Below the pieces are notes generated by a model. That model saw nothing but the letters and a program-made list of their open reading frames with translations. It made no database searches and was not told where the DNA came from. Made by a program: the position numbers and the translations under genes. Below are positions 33,182 to 41,937 of a DNA stretch of 44,691 bases, one piece after another. Source of the DNA: Terriglobia bacterium (GTDB lineage Bacteria > Acidobacteriota > Terriglobia > Bryobacterales > Bryobacteraceae); the NCBI GenBank assembly GCA_020073365.1, contig JAIQFL010000050.1:1-44691 (forward strand), given 5' to 3'. The number at the start of each line of letters is the position of its first letter. The first letter of the stretch is position 1.

Positions 33182-33742
33182 GTGATCGCCAAGAGTACTC
33201 GGGAGATGGTCCTGGATAAGCTGTTTCGGGCACGTTCCTCCGGACGGACGGGAGTCTGGGTCATTCTGGACGCCGCGCGGGACAAGCGGATCTTCGGTGC
33301 CGTGGATGGCTCCTACGCGGAGAAATGCTGCCTGTATAGCGGCGTTCTGCCCTGGCAGCTCCAGATGGCCGCTCCGTACCTGGTGCAACTGAAAAGAGAC
33401 GACCGGTTTACGGAGTTTGTGATCGATCATGGGTGGGGACAGGCCTGGGGGATCTTCTTGCGGTCTGAGGCTGACGTGACAACGCTGCGCCGTCACTTTC
33501 GCGGATTCCTGCGAGTGCGCGACACGGCTGGACGGCGCCTGATCTTCCGGTACTACGATCCGCGGGTGCTCCGCGTGTACCTCCCTACCTGCACACCCGA
33601 CGAGCTGCGCACGATTTACGGTCCGGTAGACCAGTTCCTATGCGAAGCGGAGGATCCCGGAACCCTGCTGGAGTACCGCATCGACAAGCACCAGTTGTCG
33701 GAAACCCGTGTGCCGCTCGAAGCCGGAGTGAGCAGCGCCTGA
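33182..33742 (+). CDS. DUF4123 protein (T6SS effector adaptor/chaperone-like)
   Basis: About 186 residues. The GTG at 33182 with GGAGAG just upstream is the best start. The family pattern is clear: WVILDAARDKRIFGAVDGS, CCLYSGVLPWQLQMAAPYLVQL (position only), WGIFLRSEADVTTLRRHFRGFLRVRD (position only), and RRLIFRYYDPRVLRVYLPTC followed by DELRTIYGPVDQFLCE. DUF4123 proteins bind effectors and load them onto VgrG or PAAR spikes in type VI secretion. No VgrG, PAAR or baseplate gene lies in this window, so the module is an orphan, or works with a distant locus. Confidence 0.85.
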   Translation: MIAKSTREMVLDKLFRARSSGRTGVWVILDAARDKRIFGAVDGSYAEKCCLYSGVLPWQLQMAAPYLVQLKRDDRFTEFVIDHGWGQAWGIFLRSEADVTTLRRHFRGFLRVRDTAGRRLIFRYYDPRVLRVYLPTCTPDELRTIYGPVDQFLCEAEDPGTLLEYRIDKHQLSETRVPLEAGVSSA

Positions 33743-33938
33743 CCGGGCACTCGGCCAGCCCCTGTCCTACCTCTCTGAGCCAGTCCTCCTGTTCTTTCCA
33801 AAGGACTTCCGCGTTAGGAGCAACTCCATCGCGCCGGCCTGCATCCAATACGTGTAACATCGCTCGCCCCGTCGGCTGGCGCCCGCAAAATCACCTCGTC
33901 GGATTCCCGTAGCTGCAATCGCCAAAAAGGAGACCAAT

Positions 33939-34784
33939 TTGTCCATACAATTGTCACCAGATCGAGGATCCCCATTTAAGCAGTATCTGTTGATTAGCGA
34001 TTTCGACCAGACGCTCAGTTTCAACGACTCCGGAATCGTGCTCAGCGAAATGCTGGGCATCGCCGGATTTCCAGGGAGGATCGCCGGGCTGTCGCGCATC
34101 CACATGGTGCAGCAAGGCGGAGAGCTTGCCTACCTGTTGTTGCACGATCCGGAATACCGGCGCGTCCGCAAGCAGGACCTGATTGAAGCCGGCAAACGCA
34201 TTCGTCTCAAGGAGAACATCCGCCTGCTTTCCCGGTTACTGGACGACCTGGACGGGCATCGGTTTTCGTTCTACGTGGTTTCGGCGGCGCCCGAAGAGGT
34301 CATCCAATCGGCGCTCGAAGGAATCGTGCCCCATGACCACATCTACGGAACGCGCTTCCGTTATGATCAAGCTTCGGGCGAGATCGAATCCATCGTCCGC
34401 GTTCCCGCCGGCTACGGCAAGGTGGCCGTCCTGGAGGATTTTCGCGCCAGGCTGCCCATCAGCCATGACCGTATCGTCTACATCGGCGACGGCAGTTCCG
34501 ACGTACATGTGATGCTCCATGTGAATCGGTTGGACGGACTGACCATCGCGGTGTCGGAAAATAAATACATCACGCAGATCGCGCGGCGCACCATTTTGAG
34601 CGACGATGCGTTGAGCGTTCTGATTCCGATTCTGGAGGATATTCTGGGATGGAACACCACCCGCATTCGTGCACTCTTTGACACTCATGGATTCCTGTTG
34701 CAAGAGTGGGACAAGGTCCGGACCGACACTCTTACGATATCGAAGGCTCCCGGCAATTCCACTCCCGGAGTCGAGATCCAATGA
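33939..34784 (+). CDS. HAD-superfamily phosphatase (phosphoserine phosphatase-like)
   Basis: About 281 residues. Starts at TTG 33939, supported by a strong AAGGAG site seven bases upstream; no ATG or GTG fits better. HAD motif I is [11 protein letters not shown] (Asp21 nucleophile, Asp23), motif [10 protein letters not shown] (Ser), motif III a Lys in GYGKVAVL, motif [13 protein letters not shown]. The cap is helical and inserted after motif I, the C1-type arrangement of PSP-like enzymes. The C-terminal 60 residues add a helix-rich tail. The substrate cannot be read from sequence. Its stop overlaps the start of the membrane protein downstream (ATGA), so the two are coupled. Confidence 0.85.
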   Translation: MSIQLSPDRGSPFKQYLLISDFDQTLSFNDSGIVLSEMLGIAGFPGRIAGLSRIHMVQQGGELAYLLLHDPEYRRVRKQDLIEAGKRIRLKENIRLLSRLLDDLDGHRFSFYVVSAAPEEVIQSALEGIVPHDHIYGTRFRYDQASGEIESIVRVPAGYGKVAVLEDFRARLPISHDRIVYIGDGSSDVHVMLHVNRLDGLTIAVSENKYITQIARRTILSDDALSVLIPILEDILGWNTTRIRALFDTHGFLLQEWDKVRTDTLTISKAPGNSTPGVEIQ

Positions 34785-35050
34785 AGCTGGACTGGATCGG
34801 CTGGCTGGCCACAGCCCTGTTTGCGAGCTCCTACCTTTTCAAACAGCCGGGCGCGTTACGCAAGGTACAGGCGGGAGCCGCACTGCTGTGGGTCATATAC
34901 GGATTGATGATCCACGCGCTTCCCGTGGTGGTCGCGAATCTCGTGGTCGCGGCGGTGGCCGTGGGTTCGGGACTTGTGGGGCAGGTGGTTAACCCCGTGG
35001 TTAACCTGCGCCCGATGGCCAATCGGCCGGCTGGACCGGCTCCGCAGTAG
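34781..35050 (+). CDS. Small YgjV-like inner-membrane protein
   Basis: About 89 residues. The ATG at 34781 overlaps the HAD stop as ATGA. Three hydrophobic segments are visible: [36 protein letters not shown] and [19 protein letters not shown]. The pattern 'GW..T..F..SY..K', then a second helix with W.IYG, recalls the small YgjV/SemiSWEET-like inner-membrane proteins. A longer frame starting at 34706 exists but overlaps the HAD gene and is rejected. Function is unknown; coupling suggests a shared process with the phosphatase. Confidence 0.7.
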   Translation: MKLDWIGWLATALFASSYLFKQPGALRKVQAGAALLWVIYGLMIHALPVVVANLVVAAVAVGSGLVGQVVNPVVNLRPMANRPAGPAPQ

Positions 35051-35146
35051 TACATCGTAATTGGCATTACGATAAGCGGCATTACCATGGATCTCGCCCT
35101 ACGCGCATGATAGAATCGCACAGTTCAACCCCTGCGGAGGATGCCA

Positions 35147-36226
35147 ATGAGGATGATCCATCCGGTTTTGTGCTTCGGTGCGGTGCTGCTGCTGTCCGCC
35201 AGGCCCGGCTACGCCCAGGTGCCTGCCGGAAACGAAGGGCTGACGCCCGCACAGATCAGCGCCCGCGCCAAGGCCCAGAATGTGCCCGAAATACCTTTTG
35301 AGTCTGTGCCCAACTTCCTGAAGCTTCCGCCGAACCTGTACCTCGGTGAAGGGATCGGGGTCGCAACCAATTCCAAGGGGCATGTTTTCGTTTACACGCG
35401 AAGCCAGGAGACCCGGCTGTTTGAATCCGACCAGAAGGGAAACTTTGTCCGCGAGATCGGTGAGGGTTTATATGGATTCGTGTTTGCCCACGTGGTGAGG
35501 GTCGATCCGCAGGACAACATCTGGGCAGTGGACGAGGGGTCGAACATGGTGATCAAGTTCAACCCCGAAGGGCGGGTGACCATGCTGCTTGGGCGGAGGC
35601 CCGAAGCGGTGGAAGGGTTGCCGGCGGCGCCCGCCACGGCAACCGCGGCGCCGGCGGAGGAGCCCTATCTGTTCAATCGTCCGACCGACGTAGCCTGGGA
35701 CGCGGCCGGGAACATCTTCGTCGCGGACGGCTATGGCAACTCGCGGATTGTGAAGTATGACAAAGACGGAAGGTTCCTCAAATCCGTGGGGACGCGCGGA
35801 TCGGGGCCCGGCCAGCTCAACCTTCCGCACACCATGGCGACGGACGCCAAGGGCACCGTCTATGTTGGAGACCGCAGCAACAGCCGGATCCAGGTGTTCG
35901 ACAACGATCTGAACTTCAAGGCGATCTACGACCAGGTCGGCGCGCCCTGGGCGATCTGCATCACCCAAGGGCCGCACCAATATCTCTACAGTTCCAACTC
36001 GAACACCGACAACAACAATTCTCTGAACGAGGCCGTGACCGGCGAGATTTACAAAATGGAGTTGGATGGGACCATCCTGGGCAAGTTCGGAAAAGCGGGC
36101 AAGCAGCTCGGCGAATTCAGCTCGGCGCATGAGCTCGACTGCCGCAGCGAGAATGAAGTCCTGGTGGCGGAGATCACCAGTTGGAGAGTGCAGAAAATAC
36201 TCTTGCACCCGCGAACCCCGAAATAG
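35147..36226 (+). CDS. NHL-repeat beta-propeller, secreted (first of a tandem pair)
   Basis: About 359 residues. The ATG at 35147 is chosen because GGAGG ends at 35140; the ATG at 35141 is too close. Signal peptide MRMIHPVLCFGAVLLLSARPGYAQ. The body is a six-bladed propeller of NHL type: VATNSKGHVFVYTRSQ, VRVDPQDNIWAVDEGSNMVIKF, PTDVAWDAAGNIFVADGYGNSRIVKYD, MATDAKGTVYVGDRSNSRIQVFD (positions only) and GEIYKMELDGTILGKFGKAG. It resembles the fold of peptidyl-alpha-hydroxyglycine lyases and many acidobacterial secreted propellers. No catalytic motif is certain. An Ala-rich linker (PAAPATATAAPAEEP) sits between blades. Confidence 0.85.
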   Translation: MRMIHPVLCFGAVLLLSARPGYAQVPAGNEGLTPAQISARAKAQNVPEIPFESVPNFLKLPPNLYLGEGIGVATNSKGHVFVYTRSQETRLFESDQKGNFVREIGEGLYGFVFAHVVRVDPQDNIWAVDEGSNMVIKFNPEGRVTMLLGRRPEAVEGLPAAPATATAAPAEEPYLFNRPTDVAWDAAGNIFVADGYGNSRIVKYDKDGRFLKSVGTRGSGPGQLNLPHTMATDAKGTVYVGDRSNSRIQVFDNDLNFKAIYDQVGAPWAICITQGPHQYLYSSNSNTDNNNSLNEAVTGEIYKMELDGTILGKFGKAGKQLGEFSSAHELDCRSENEVLVAEITSWRVQKILLHPRTPK

Positions 36227-36252
36227 GGGAGGGCACCCAGAGTAACACTTGA

Positions 36253-36288
36253 CGCGGAGACACGGAGGCGCGGAGATGAACGCGGAGA
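36253..36288 (+). repeat. 8-bp microrepeat CGCGGAGA/CACGGAGG overlapping the next gene's start
   Basis: CGCGGAGA, CACGGAGG, CGCGGAGA, then TGAA and CGCGGAGA lie in register within 36 bases. The start codon of the second NHL gene (36276) sits in it. This type of repeat ('acggagacacggag') occurs in the intergenic DNA of several unrelated bacteria. Confidence 0.7.
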
Positions 36289-37403
36289 AGAGATCGAGGA
36301 GAGATTACGTAATTGCGGTGGCGTTCCTGATCGCCGGCTCGCTCTTTGGCCAGAGTTCGGTTCCCGAAATCCCTTACGATTCGGCTCCGAATCTCCTGAA
36401 GCTGCCGGAGCATGTGTACCTGGGTGAAGCGGCCGGGGTGGCGACGAATTCCAAGGGGAATCTCTTCGTCTACACGCGCAGCGGCGGCACGTTCGCCACG
36501 GTGGGCGCTTCGCGCACATTTACGCACGGAGGCGCGCGGCTGTTCGAGTTCGCCCCCACTGGAAAGTTTGTCCGCGAGATCGGACAGGGCGTCTATGGAT
36601 TTCTGTTTGCTCAGGCCGTGCGGGTGGATCCGCAGGACAACATCTGGGTGGTGGACCGGGGGTCGAACATGGTCATCAAGTTCAGCCCCGACGGGCGAGT
36701 GGCGTTGACGCTGAGCCGGAAGCCGGAGTCGGTGGGCGGCCCAGGCCCGGCAGCCGGTCGCGGGGGCGGCGCCGGCCGGGAAGGCGGCCCGGCAGCGGGG
36801 CGGGGAGGTGGCGCGGGAGCCGGCCGGGGAGGCGGCCAGGTGCCGGGCACGGGCATTCCCGGCGACAGTTTCAATCGGCCCACGGACGTGGCTTGGGATG
36901 CGGCCGGCAACATTTTTGTATCCGATGGTTACGGCAACGCGCGCATCGCCAAGTTCGACAAGGGCGGCAAATTCCTCAAGTCCTGGGGATCGAGAGGTGC
37001 CGAGCCCGGCCAGTTCGATACGCCGCATTCGCTCGCGACCGACGCCCAAGGCAACGTTTACGTGGGCGACCTCGGGAACAAGCGCATTCAGGTCTTCGAC
37101 AACAACGGCGAATTCAAGACCCAGTTCTCCAATGCGGGCTCTCCCTGGGCGGTTTGCATTTCCCCCGGGTCCCACCAGTATCTCTACGCGTCCAATTCCA
37201 ACGACCCCCGCACGATGGACAACGGCGAGATCTACAAGATGGAACTGGACGGCCGGATTGTGGGCAAGTTCGGTAAAGCGGGCAAGCTCATTAAGGAGTT
37301 CGGTTCGGTCAATGAGATAGACTGCCGCAACCCCAATGAACTGTACGTGGGTGAGTTGACGAACTGGCGCGTGCAGAAGATCACCCTGCATCCGAACCAG
37401 TGA
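36276..37403 (+). CDS. NHL-repeat beta-propeller, secreted (second of a tandem pair)
   Basis: About 375 residues, starting 49 bases after its paralogue. The first methionine (36276) lies in the microrepeat. The signal segment is YVIAVAFLIAGSLFGQSS. Blades repeat those of the neighbour (VATNSKGNLFVYTRSGGT, RVDPQDNIWVVDRGSNMVIKF, PTDVAWDAAGNIFVSDGYGN, WGSRGAEPGQFDTPHSLATD), so the pair arose by tandem duplication. The main difference is a 45-residue Gly/Arg/Ala linker (PGPAAGRGGGAGREGG) where the neighbour has a short Ala-rich one. The stop codon TGA is the first triplet of a palindromic repeat. Confidence 0.85.
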   Translation: MNAEKRSRRDYVIAVAFLIAGSLFGQSSVPEIPYDSAPNLLKLPEHVYLGEAAGVATNSKGNLFVYTRSGGTFATVGASRTFTHGGARLFEFAPTGKFVREIGQGVYGFLFAQAVRVDPQDNIWVVDRGSNMVIKFSPDGRVALTLSRKPESVGGPGPAAGRGGGAGREGGPAAGRGGGAGAGRGGGQVPGTGIPGDSFNRPTDVAWDAAGNIFVSDGYGNARIAKFDKGGKFLKSWGSRGAEPGQFDTPHSLATDAQGNVYVGDLGNKRIQVFDNNGEFKTQFSNAGSPWAVCISPGSHQYLYASNSNDPRTMDNGEIYKMELDGRIVGKFGKAGKLIKEFGSVNEIDCRNPNELYVGELTNWRVQKITLHPNQ

Positions 37404-37427
37404 CACGGGCATTCTTGCCTGTGTTGC
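37400..37427 (+). repeat. Short palindromic repeat at the stop codon of the second NHL gene
   Basis: GTGACACGGGCATTCTTG then CCTGTGTTGC. Stem ACACGGGCA/TGCCTGTGT (nine pairs including one G-T) with loop TTCT. The TGA inside its first four bases is the stop codon of the NHL gene. The same element occurs at 17516, 17558 and 38098. Confidence 0.75.
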
Positions 37428-37529
37428 GTGTTCAGGCCTAGCCCGCAGCCGCTGGGCGGGTGAAGGAAACAATCCGAAGTGCTCTCAGTATCGTATGATC
37501 ATCGAATGCCTAACAGGAGGAATGGAAAG

Positions 37530-38042
37530 ATGAAGGATTTCACCGCTCTATGTGGCGCCGCTCTGATGGCGCTGTTGCTCACAGGTTGCAGTCAGACTTC
37601 GCCTGATACGCGCGAAGCCGATGCGAAGGCACTGAGGGACAATGAGACGCAATGGAACCAGGATTTCGCATCAAAGGATGTCGACAAGCTTATCGCGCAT
37701 TACGCCGACAATGCCGTTCTGATGGTTCCTGGAATGCCGGCAAGTTCCGGGAAAGACGCTATCCGCAAGACCCTGACAGAAATGCTGGCTGATCCGGCAC
37801 TATCGCTGAAATTCCAGTCTTCGCGGGTGGAAACCGCAAAGTCGGGCGACATTGCCTACACTCAAGGTACTTACACCATGACAATGACGGACCCGAACTC
37901 AAAGCAGGTCGTCAATGATCACGGAAGCTACGTGACTACGTACAGCAAGCAACCGGACGGATCGTGGAAGGCGGTGGCGGACATCGCTACATCGGAAGTA
38001 CCCCCTGCGGCGCCACCCTCGCCCGCGGCAAAAAAGAAATGA
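37530..38042 (+). CDS. DUF4440/SnoaL-like lipoprotein
   Basis: About 170 residues. The ATG at 37530 follows AGGAGG nine bases upstream. The N-terminus ends in a lipobox (ALMALLLTGCSQ), so it is a lipoprotein of the inner or outer membrane. The mature part is an NTF2-like fold of the DUF4440 kind: LRDNETQWNQDFASKDVDKLIAHYADNAVLM (position only), ASSGKDAIRKTLTEMLADP, DIAYTQGTYTMTMTD and GSYVTTYSKQPDGSWKAVADI. Such domains often bind small ligands or act as accessory domains; function unknown. The C-terminal tail is Pro/Ala/Lys-rich. It is convergent with the CE15-like esterase gene. Confidence 0.82.
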   Translation: MKDFTALCGAALMALLLTGCSQTSPDTREADAKALRDNETQWNQDFASKDVDKLIAHYADNAVLMVPGMPASSGKDAIRKTLTEMLADPALSLKFQSSRVETAKSGDIAYTQGTYTMTMTDPNSKQVVNDHGSYVTTYSKQPDGSWKAVADIATSEVPPAAPPSPAAKKK

Positions 38043-38097
38043 TTCCGCTCTGCGGATCGCCTCTCGGGGTCTCCACACGGGGAGGTCCTGGTTAAGG

Positions 38098-38124
38098 CAA
38101 CACATGCAAGGATGCCCGTGTCAC
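38098..38124 (-). repeat. Short palindromic repeat at the stop codon of the CE15-like gene
   Basis: Minus-strand sense TGACACGGGCATCCTTG then CATGTGTTG, one mismatch in the stem. It begins with the TGA stop codon of the minus-strand esterase gene (38121-38123), in the mirror arrangement of 37400. It sits between two convergent genes. Confidence 0.72.
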
Positions 38125-39425
38125 GGGCGGAAGTGCATTTGCATGAATTTCAGGAACAGGTCCCAGTCGGACGGGATGGTGCCGTGCCCGCCGGCATGCA
38201 TCTGGTAGCCGATGGTATGCAGGATGGCCTCTCCGGGCGCCGGCATCTGGTCCGTGTCCAGCCCCTGCTTCCCCAGCAGGCGGTACACCGGCCCCGCCGC
38301 TACTGCAGCCAGAAATTCGCCCTTCGGGTCCGACCAGAAATCCTTGTCCCCGGTCTGCAGCAACACCGGGCGCGGCGCCATGAGCGCCACCAGCATGTGC
38401 GCATCCACGGGGAACTGATCGACATGCGCGGCGAATTTCTGGTAGTTGGCGCAGAACTGATAGGGGTATCGCGTGGGCTCCGTCAGGTGGGCGATGGTCT
38501 CGCCATAGTTCCTGCGGCTCAAGGCCGCGCCGCCTTCACCCGAGCAACTGGCAATCACCATGGCGAAGCGCTGATCGTGCGCTCCGGCCCACATCACCGT
38601 CTTGCCCAGCCGCGAGACTCCCACGATGGCGACTCTCTTGGCATCCACGCCCTGATCGGTCTCCAGGTAATCCATGGCCCGGCTCAGGCCCCATGCCCAG
38701 GCTGCGATGGCGCCCCATTCATCCGGCGCCGGCTCGGTCTGGCCAGGCTTCAGATACAGGGCTCGCACGCCGTACGGAACGCCTCCTAAAAAGTCCGGAT
38801 CGATATCGCCGTAGTAAACCGTCGCCACACCGATCCCCGCGGACAGAAACGGCAAGGGGTTGATCCTTCCGATTCCGCCTTTCGGCGCGGGGACCCTCTT
38901 CTTGTCCCGGCCCCACACTTCGCCGGGCTTGATACCCGGGTCGTCCACCGAGCTGGAGTTCGCGGAAAAGCTCACGTTGAGCAGCAACGGCACCGGCTTC
39001 GAGGCGCCCGCAGGCAGATAGATCAGCAGATCCATCTTCGGCCCGGCCTTGTCCCTCGAGAAGTAGACCGTCACTTGTTTGCGGACGGCCTTACCATCCA
39101 GCGCGGGCGTTCCTTTATCGAACACATCGAAGCTCATCCCGGCCGGACGCTCCGGGGCGCGGCCATACTGGTTCTCCTCGAAGAGGCGGACGATCTCCGG
39201 GCGGCGCTTCTCGTTCCAGGTCTTGGCATCGCGGACCGGCTTTCCGTTGGCCAGCACCAGCGGGTCGGGAAGAGTGTAGGTCCCTACCAGCGCCTCGTCG
39301 TAGTTGACCGGAATGCCCGCCACCACTGCGCGTGGCGCAGCGGCAGGCTGGCCCTGCACGGTACCATAGGGCAGCAGCACCACGGAGGCCAACGTTACCA
39401 AGGAGCATCGAAATGGAAGCGGCAT
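38121..39425 (-). CDS. Secreted CE15-like glucuronoyl esterase
   Basis: About 434 residues with signal peptide (LVTLASVVLLPYGTVQG). The body fits carbohydrate esterase family 15: PEIVRLFEENQYGRAPERP, MDLLIYLPAGASKPVPLLLN, ATVYYGDIDPDF, GAIAAWAWGLSRAMDYLETD, nucleophile elbow VGVSRLGKTVMWAGAHD (Ser about 273), the acid in IASCSGEGG (Glu about 293) and the C-terminal HAGGHG (His about 412). CE15 enzymes cut the ester between glucuronic acid on xylan and lignin alcohols. The next gene upstream on the strand is a frameshifted large secreted protein of unknown family. The gene lies between two repeat copies. Confidence 0.8.
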   Translation of the reverse strand: MPLPFRCSLVTLASVVLLPYGTVQGQPAAAPRAVVAGIPVNYDEALVGTYTLPDPLVLANGKPVRDAKTWNEKRRPEIVRLFEENQYGRAPERPAGMSFDVFDKGTPALDGKAVRKQVTVYFSRDKAGPKMDLLIYLPAGASKPVPLLLNVSFSANSSSVDDPGIKPGEVWGRDKKRVPAPKGGIGRINPLPFLSAGIGVATVYYGDIDPDFLGGVPYGVRALYLKPGQTEPAPDEWGAIAAWAWGLSRAMDYLETDQGVDAKRVAIVGVSRLGKTVMWAGAHDQRFAMVIASCSGEGGAALSRRNYGETIAHLTEPTRYPYQFCANYQKFAAHVDQFPVDAHMLVALMAPRPVLLQTGDKDFWSDPKGEFLAAVAAGPVYRLLGKQGLDTDQMPAPGEAILHTIGYQMHAGGHGTIPSDWDLFLKFMQMHFRP

Positions 39426-39450
39426 GGGAATATCATATTCCTATTGCCGT

Positions 39451-39499
39451 GGTGGGGCAGGCGGTTCCGCCTGCCTCGCCCGCTTGCGGGCGATTCTTT
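39451..39499 (+). repeat. 49-bp double-hairpin repeat, copy B
   Basis: Carries the same palindrome GGCAGGCGGTTCCGCCTGCC and the second hairpin as the element at 24156-24204, in opposite orientation in the window. One base differs over 49. It sits between the CE15-like gene start and the stop of the frameshifted gene. Confidence 0.85.
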
Positions 39500-39567
39500 C
39501 ACGGCTCCTCATTCTCACGGTCGCGGCCCGGAATCGCCGGTCGGTACAGTTACTTCGTGACGATCCG

Positions 39568-41776
39568 TTAGCGGCTCACCGCCACAACTACATAAGGCGT
39601 CTCGAACTCCAGGTCGGGATACGAGCGTCCCGCGCCGTTCTTATCTACGGCCTCGATGAAGTACATGAGGTTCCACTTCGGATCGATAAAGGACGCGGGA
39701 ATGCGCGCCGTATACAGTCCGGTCTTGCGGTCGGGCATCATGTCCGCCGTCTGGTAGTCCTCGAATTGAGTGACGTGCCTGTACCTCAGGCGGACCCAGC
39801 GAATGCCGGCCGGCGCCTGCACGCTCGCGGAGACTTCCACGTCGCGTCCGGGCTGGGCCGAAGTGACAGGCAGCAGCTTGACGGCGGGCGGCGCGCCGGC
39901 CATGGTTCGCAGCGGCCAGTGAACCGCGCCGCTCCTGCCGACGGCCTTCTGCCGCTCGGCCAGCACTTGTTCGAAGTTGCGCCCCAGGATTTGGTACTCC
40001 TCCTTCCAGTGGCGGCTGAATCCCACGGCATGCGCACCGAAGGCCAGGTTCTCGCTGTAGACGTCTCCGGCGGCACTCACAATTTGCGCCCAGGCGTCCA
40101 GGGCTTTCCTTTCGTGGGCGATGGCTTCGTCGAACGACGCCAGGTCGCCGGTCAGCTTGTAGAGGTTGTAGCAGACGCCGGCCGGCAATCTCGCGGAATG
40201 GTAGCGCGCCAGTCCCGCGAGAATCTTCAGGTCGGTGACGGTGGACCGGAACTCGTTGTTCGGCCGAGCCCCGATGGTCCTCTCGGCCTGGCCGGCTTGC
40301 TCCAGAACGGAGTCCGCGATCTGCGCGAACCAGCGGCTGGTCTCTTCCGGCCTGCGCATGCGGTATCGCTGCCCTCCACGATGCTCTTGGCCTCCTCGCG
40401 CACGTTCAGGAACTGCTGGATGTCGCTGCCCTCCTCGCCGGCGTACTCGGGAAGGCTGCCCTGCCGGTTCATCTCCGCCCAACCGCGCGTGGTGGGGAAG
40501 TTCTGATAGCGATAGCTGGCGGCCACGATGGCCGGAAGCACCTTGCTCGCCAGGCGCAGAGCGTTCATAACAGGGATACCGGCCTGCGGTCCGAAGCGCT
40601 GGGTGAACTCGTGTTCCCAGGCTCCCCCGCCGTCTTCCGGGTTGTACGTCAGGCGGCCCCAAGCGCGATAGAAGTGCCAATAGCGCTCGAATTCGTAATC
40701 GTAATACCGGTATTGGGGATTGAGGATCTCGAGCGGCTTCTCGTCGTGCGGCTCGCCCAGCATCTTGGTGGCAAGCATTTCGTTCACCTCGAAGCTGTTG
40801 CCGTCGTATAGCCGCGCGGTGGCGGCGAACCGGCGCACATAGTCCGGGTCGCCCCACAGCAGCAGGCGCGCGGTGCCTCCGCTCCAAAGCTGCCAGTGGA
40901 CGCGGTAACGCTGCGGATAGCGCAGCAGATCGGCGTAACTGTGGCGGCGCTCCCGCTGGTTCTCGATATTGATGTGCGTGGGATGGAAGGGCAGCCCCAT
41001 CTGCTCCATCCAGTACTTGGTGCTGACCGTCGCCGGGAGCCCCAGATCCAAGGCGTCTTCGATCACCGCGTCCGGCAATCCTTTCGCGCGCAGGTCCAGC
41101 CTGAGCTTGGGGTGAGTTTGCCGGATGGACGCGAAGACATCGTGCCAGAACGGCTGGATCTCGGCTGCCTTCAACCCCGACTCGTCGTGCATGCGGAACT
41201 GGATGGCGTCGATCTCCGGGAAGACCTCGATAAAGCGCCGCAGCGCCGCCTTGGTATAAGGGGCAAGATTGTCCGCCGTGACGCCCCACACCAGGCCGGG
41301 CACGCGCTTGCCCGCGTTCTCCGAAGCGCCCGGGATGCCGCCGCCCTGCACTCCGCCGCGGTAGATGTGGTCCCAAATGCCGGCCGTCACTTCGATGCCG
41401 CGCTCGTGGGCCATGCGGATCATGGCCTGAAAGGCTGCCGTATTCTTGGCCTGCTGCTCCCTGGTAGTGCCGACCAGCTCCACCTGCGGGAAACATCCGG
41501 CAGAGGCGCCTTCCAGTCTTTCAACGCGCGCGCGACCGCGCCGCCGGACGAAGCCAGCCCCGCGAGAATGAAGTAATCCGCCTTTGCCGCGGACCTCACC
41601 ACGTCGAGGCCTTTGGCGCGCAGCGCCTGCTCCAGCCTTGCCAACCCGTGGCTTGCGGGCGCCGCCGGCCCGCTTTCCACGATCAGCGCCACCTGTTGCG
41701 CGGGCAGCGCCGGAAGGGCCGAGAGGAGTGCCCCCACGGCGGCCATCATTGCCGATCGGTAAATCGAGGTCGTCAT
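39568..41776 (-). pseudogene. Large secreted TIM-barrel-like protein, broken by two frameshifts
   Basis: Read across the breaks, a protein of about 735 residues. The start at 41776 (MTTSIYRSAMMAAVGALLSA) has a GAGGTG site and a signal peptide. The first part (QQVALIVESGPAAPASHGLA) shifts frame near 41490. The second part reads as a TIM-barrel-like enzyme core: VTAGIWDHIYRGGVQGGG, RRFIEVFPEIDAIQFRMHDE, LRLDLRAKGLPDAVIEDALD, LLLWGDPDYVRRFAATARLY. It shifts again near 40375 into RYRMRRPEETSRWFAQIADSV and a C-terminal beta domain (WVRLRYRHVTQFEDYQTADM, YFIEAVDKNGAGR). The fold recalls alpha-glucuronidase or related glycoside hydrolases, but I cannot name the family. The CE15-like neighbour suggests a glucuronoxylan context; this is inference. 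Confidence 0.7.
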
Positions 41777-41937
41777 CGTGATTCCACCTCGCGCGGCATT
41801 AGAACTTGCTCGCGCTGCTGGTTGACTCGCAGCTTCTGTTTTGCCTGGGCCTCGCATGGCACCAGTGTAGACGTTTATGCGAAAAATGAAGCGTCGACCG
41901 TCGGGATCGCGTATGATTTCGGAAGGAGACTCCCTCA

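Noticed and set aside
36739-36845. GC-rich tandem DNA as a separate repeat locus
   Set aside because: It is the coding sequence of the Gly/Arg-rich linker in the NHL protein, and no exact unit repeats.
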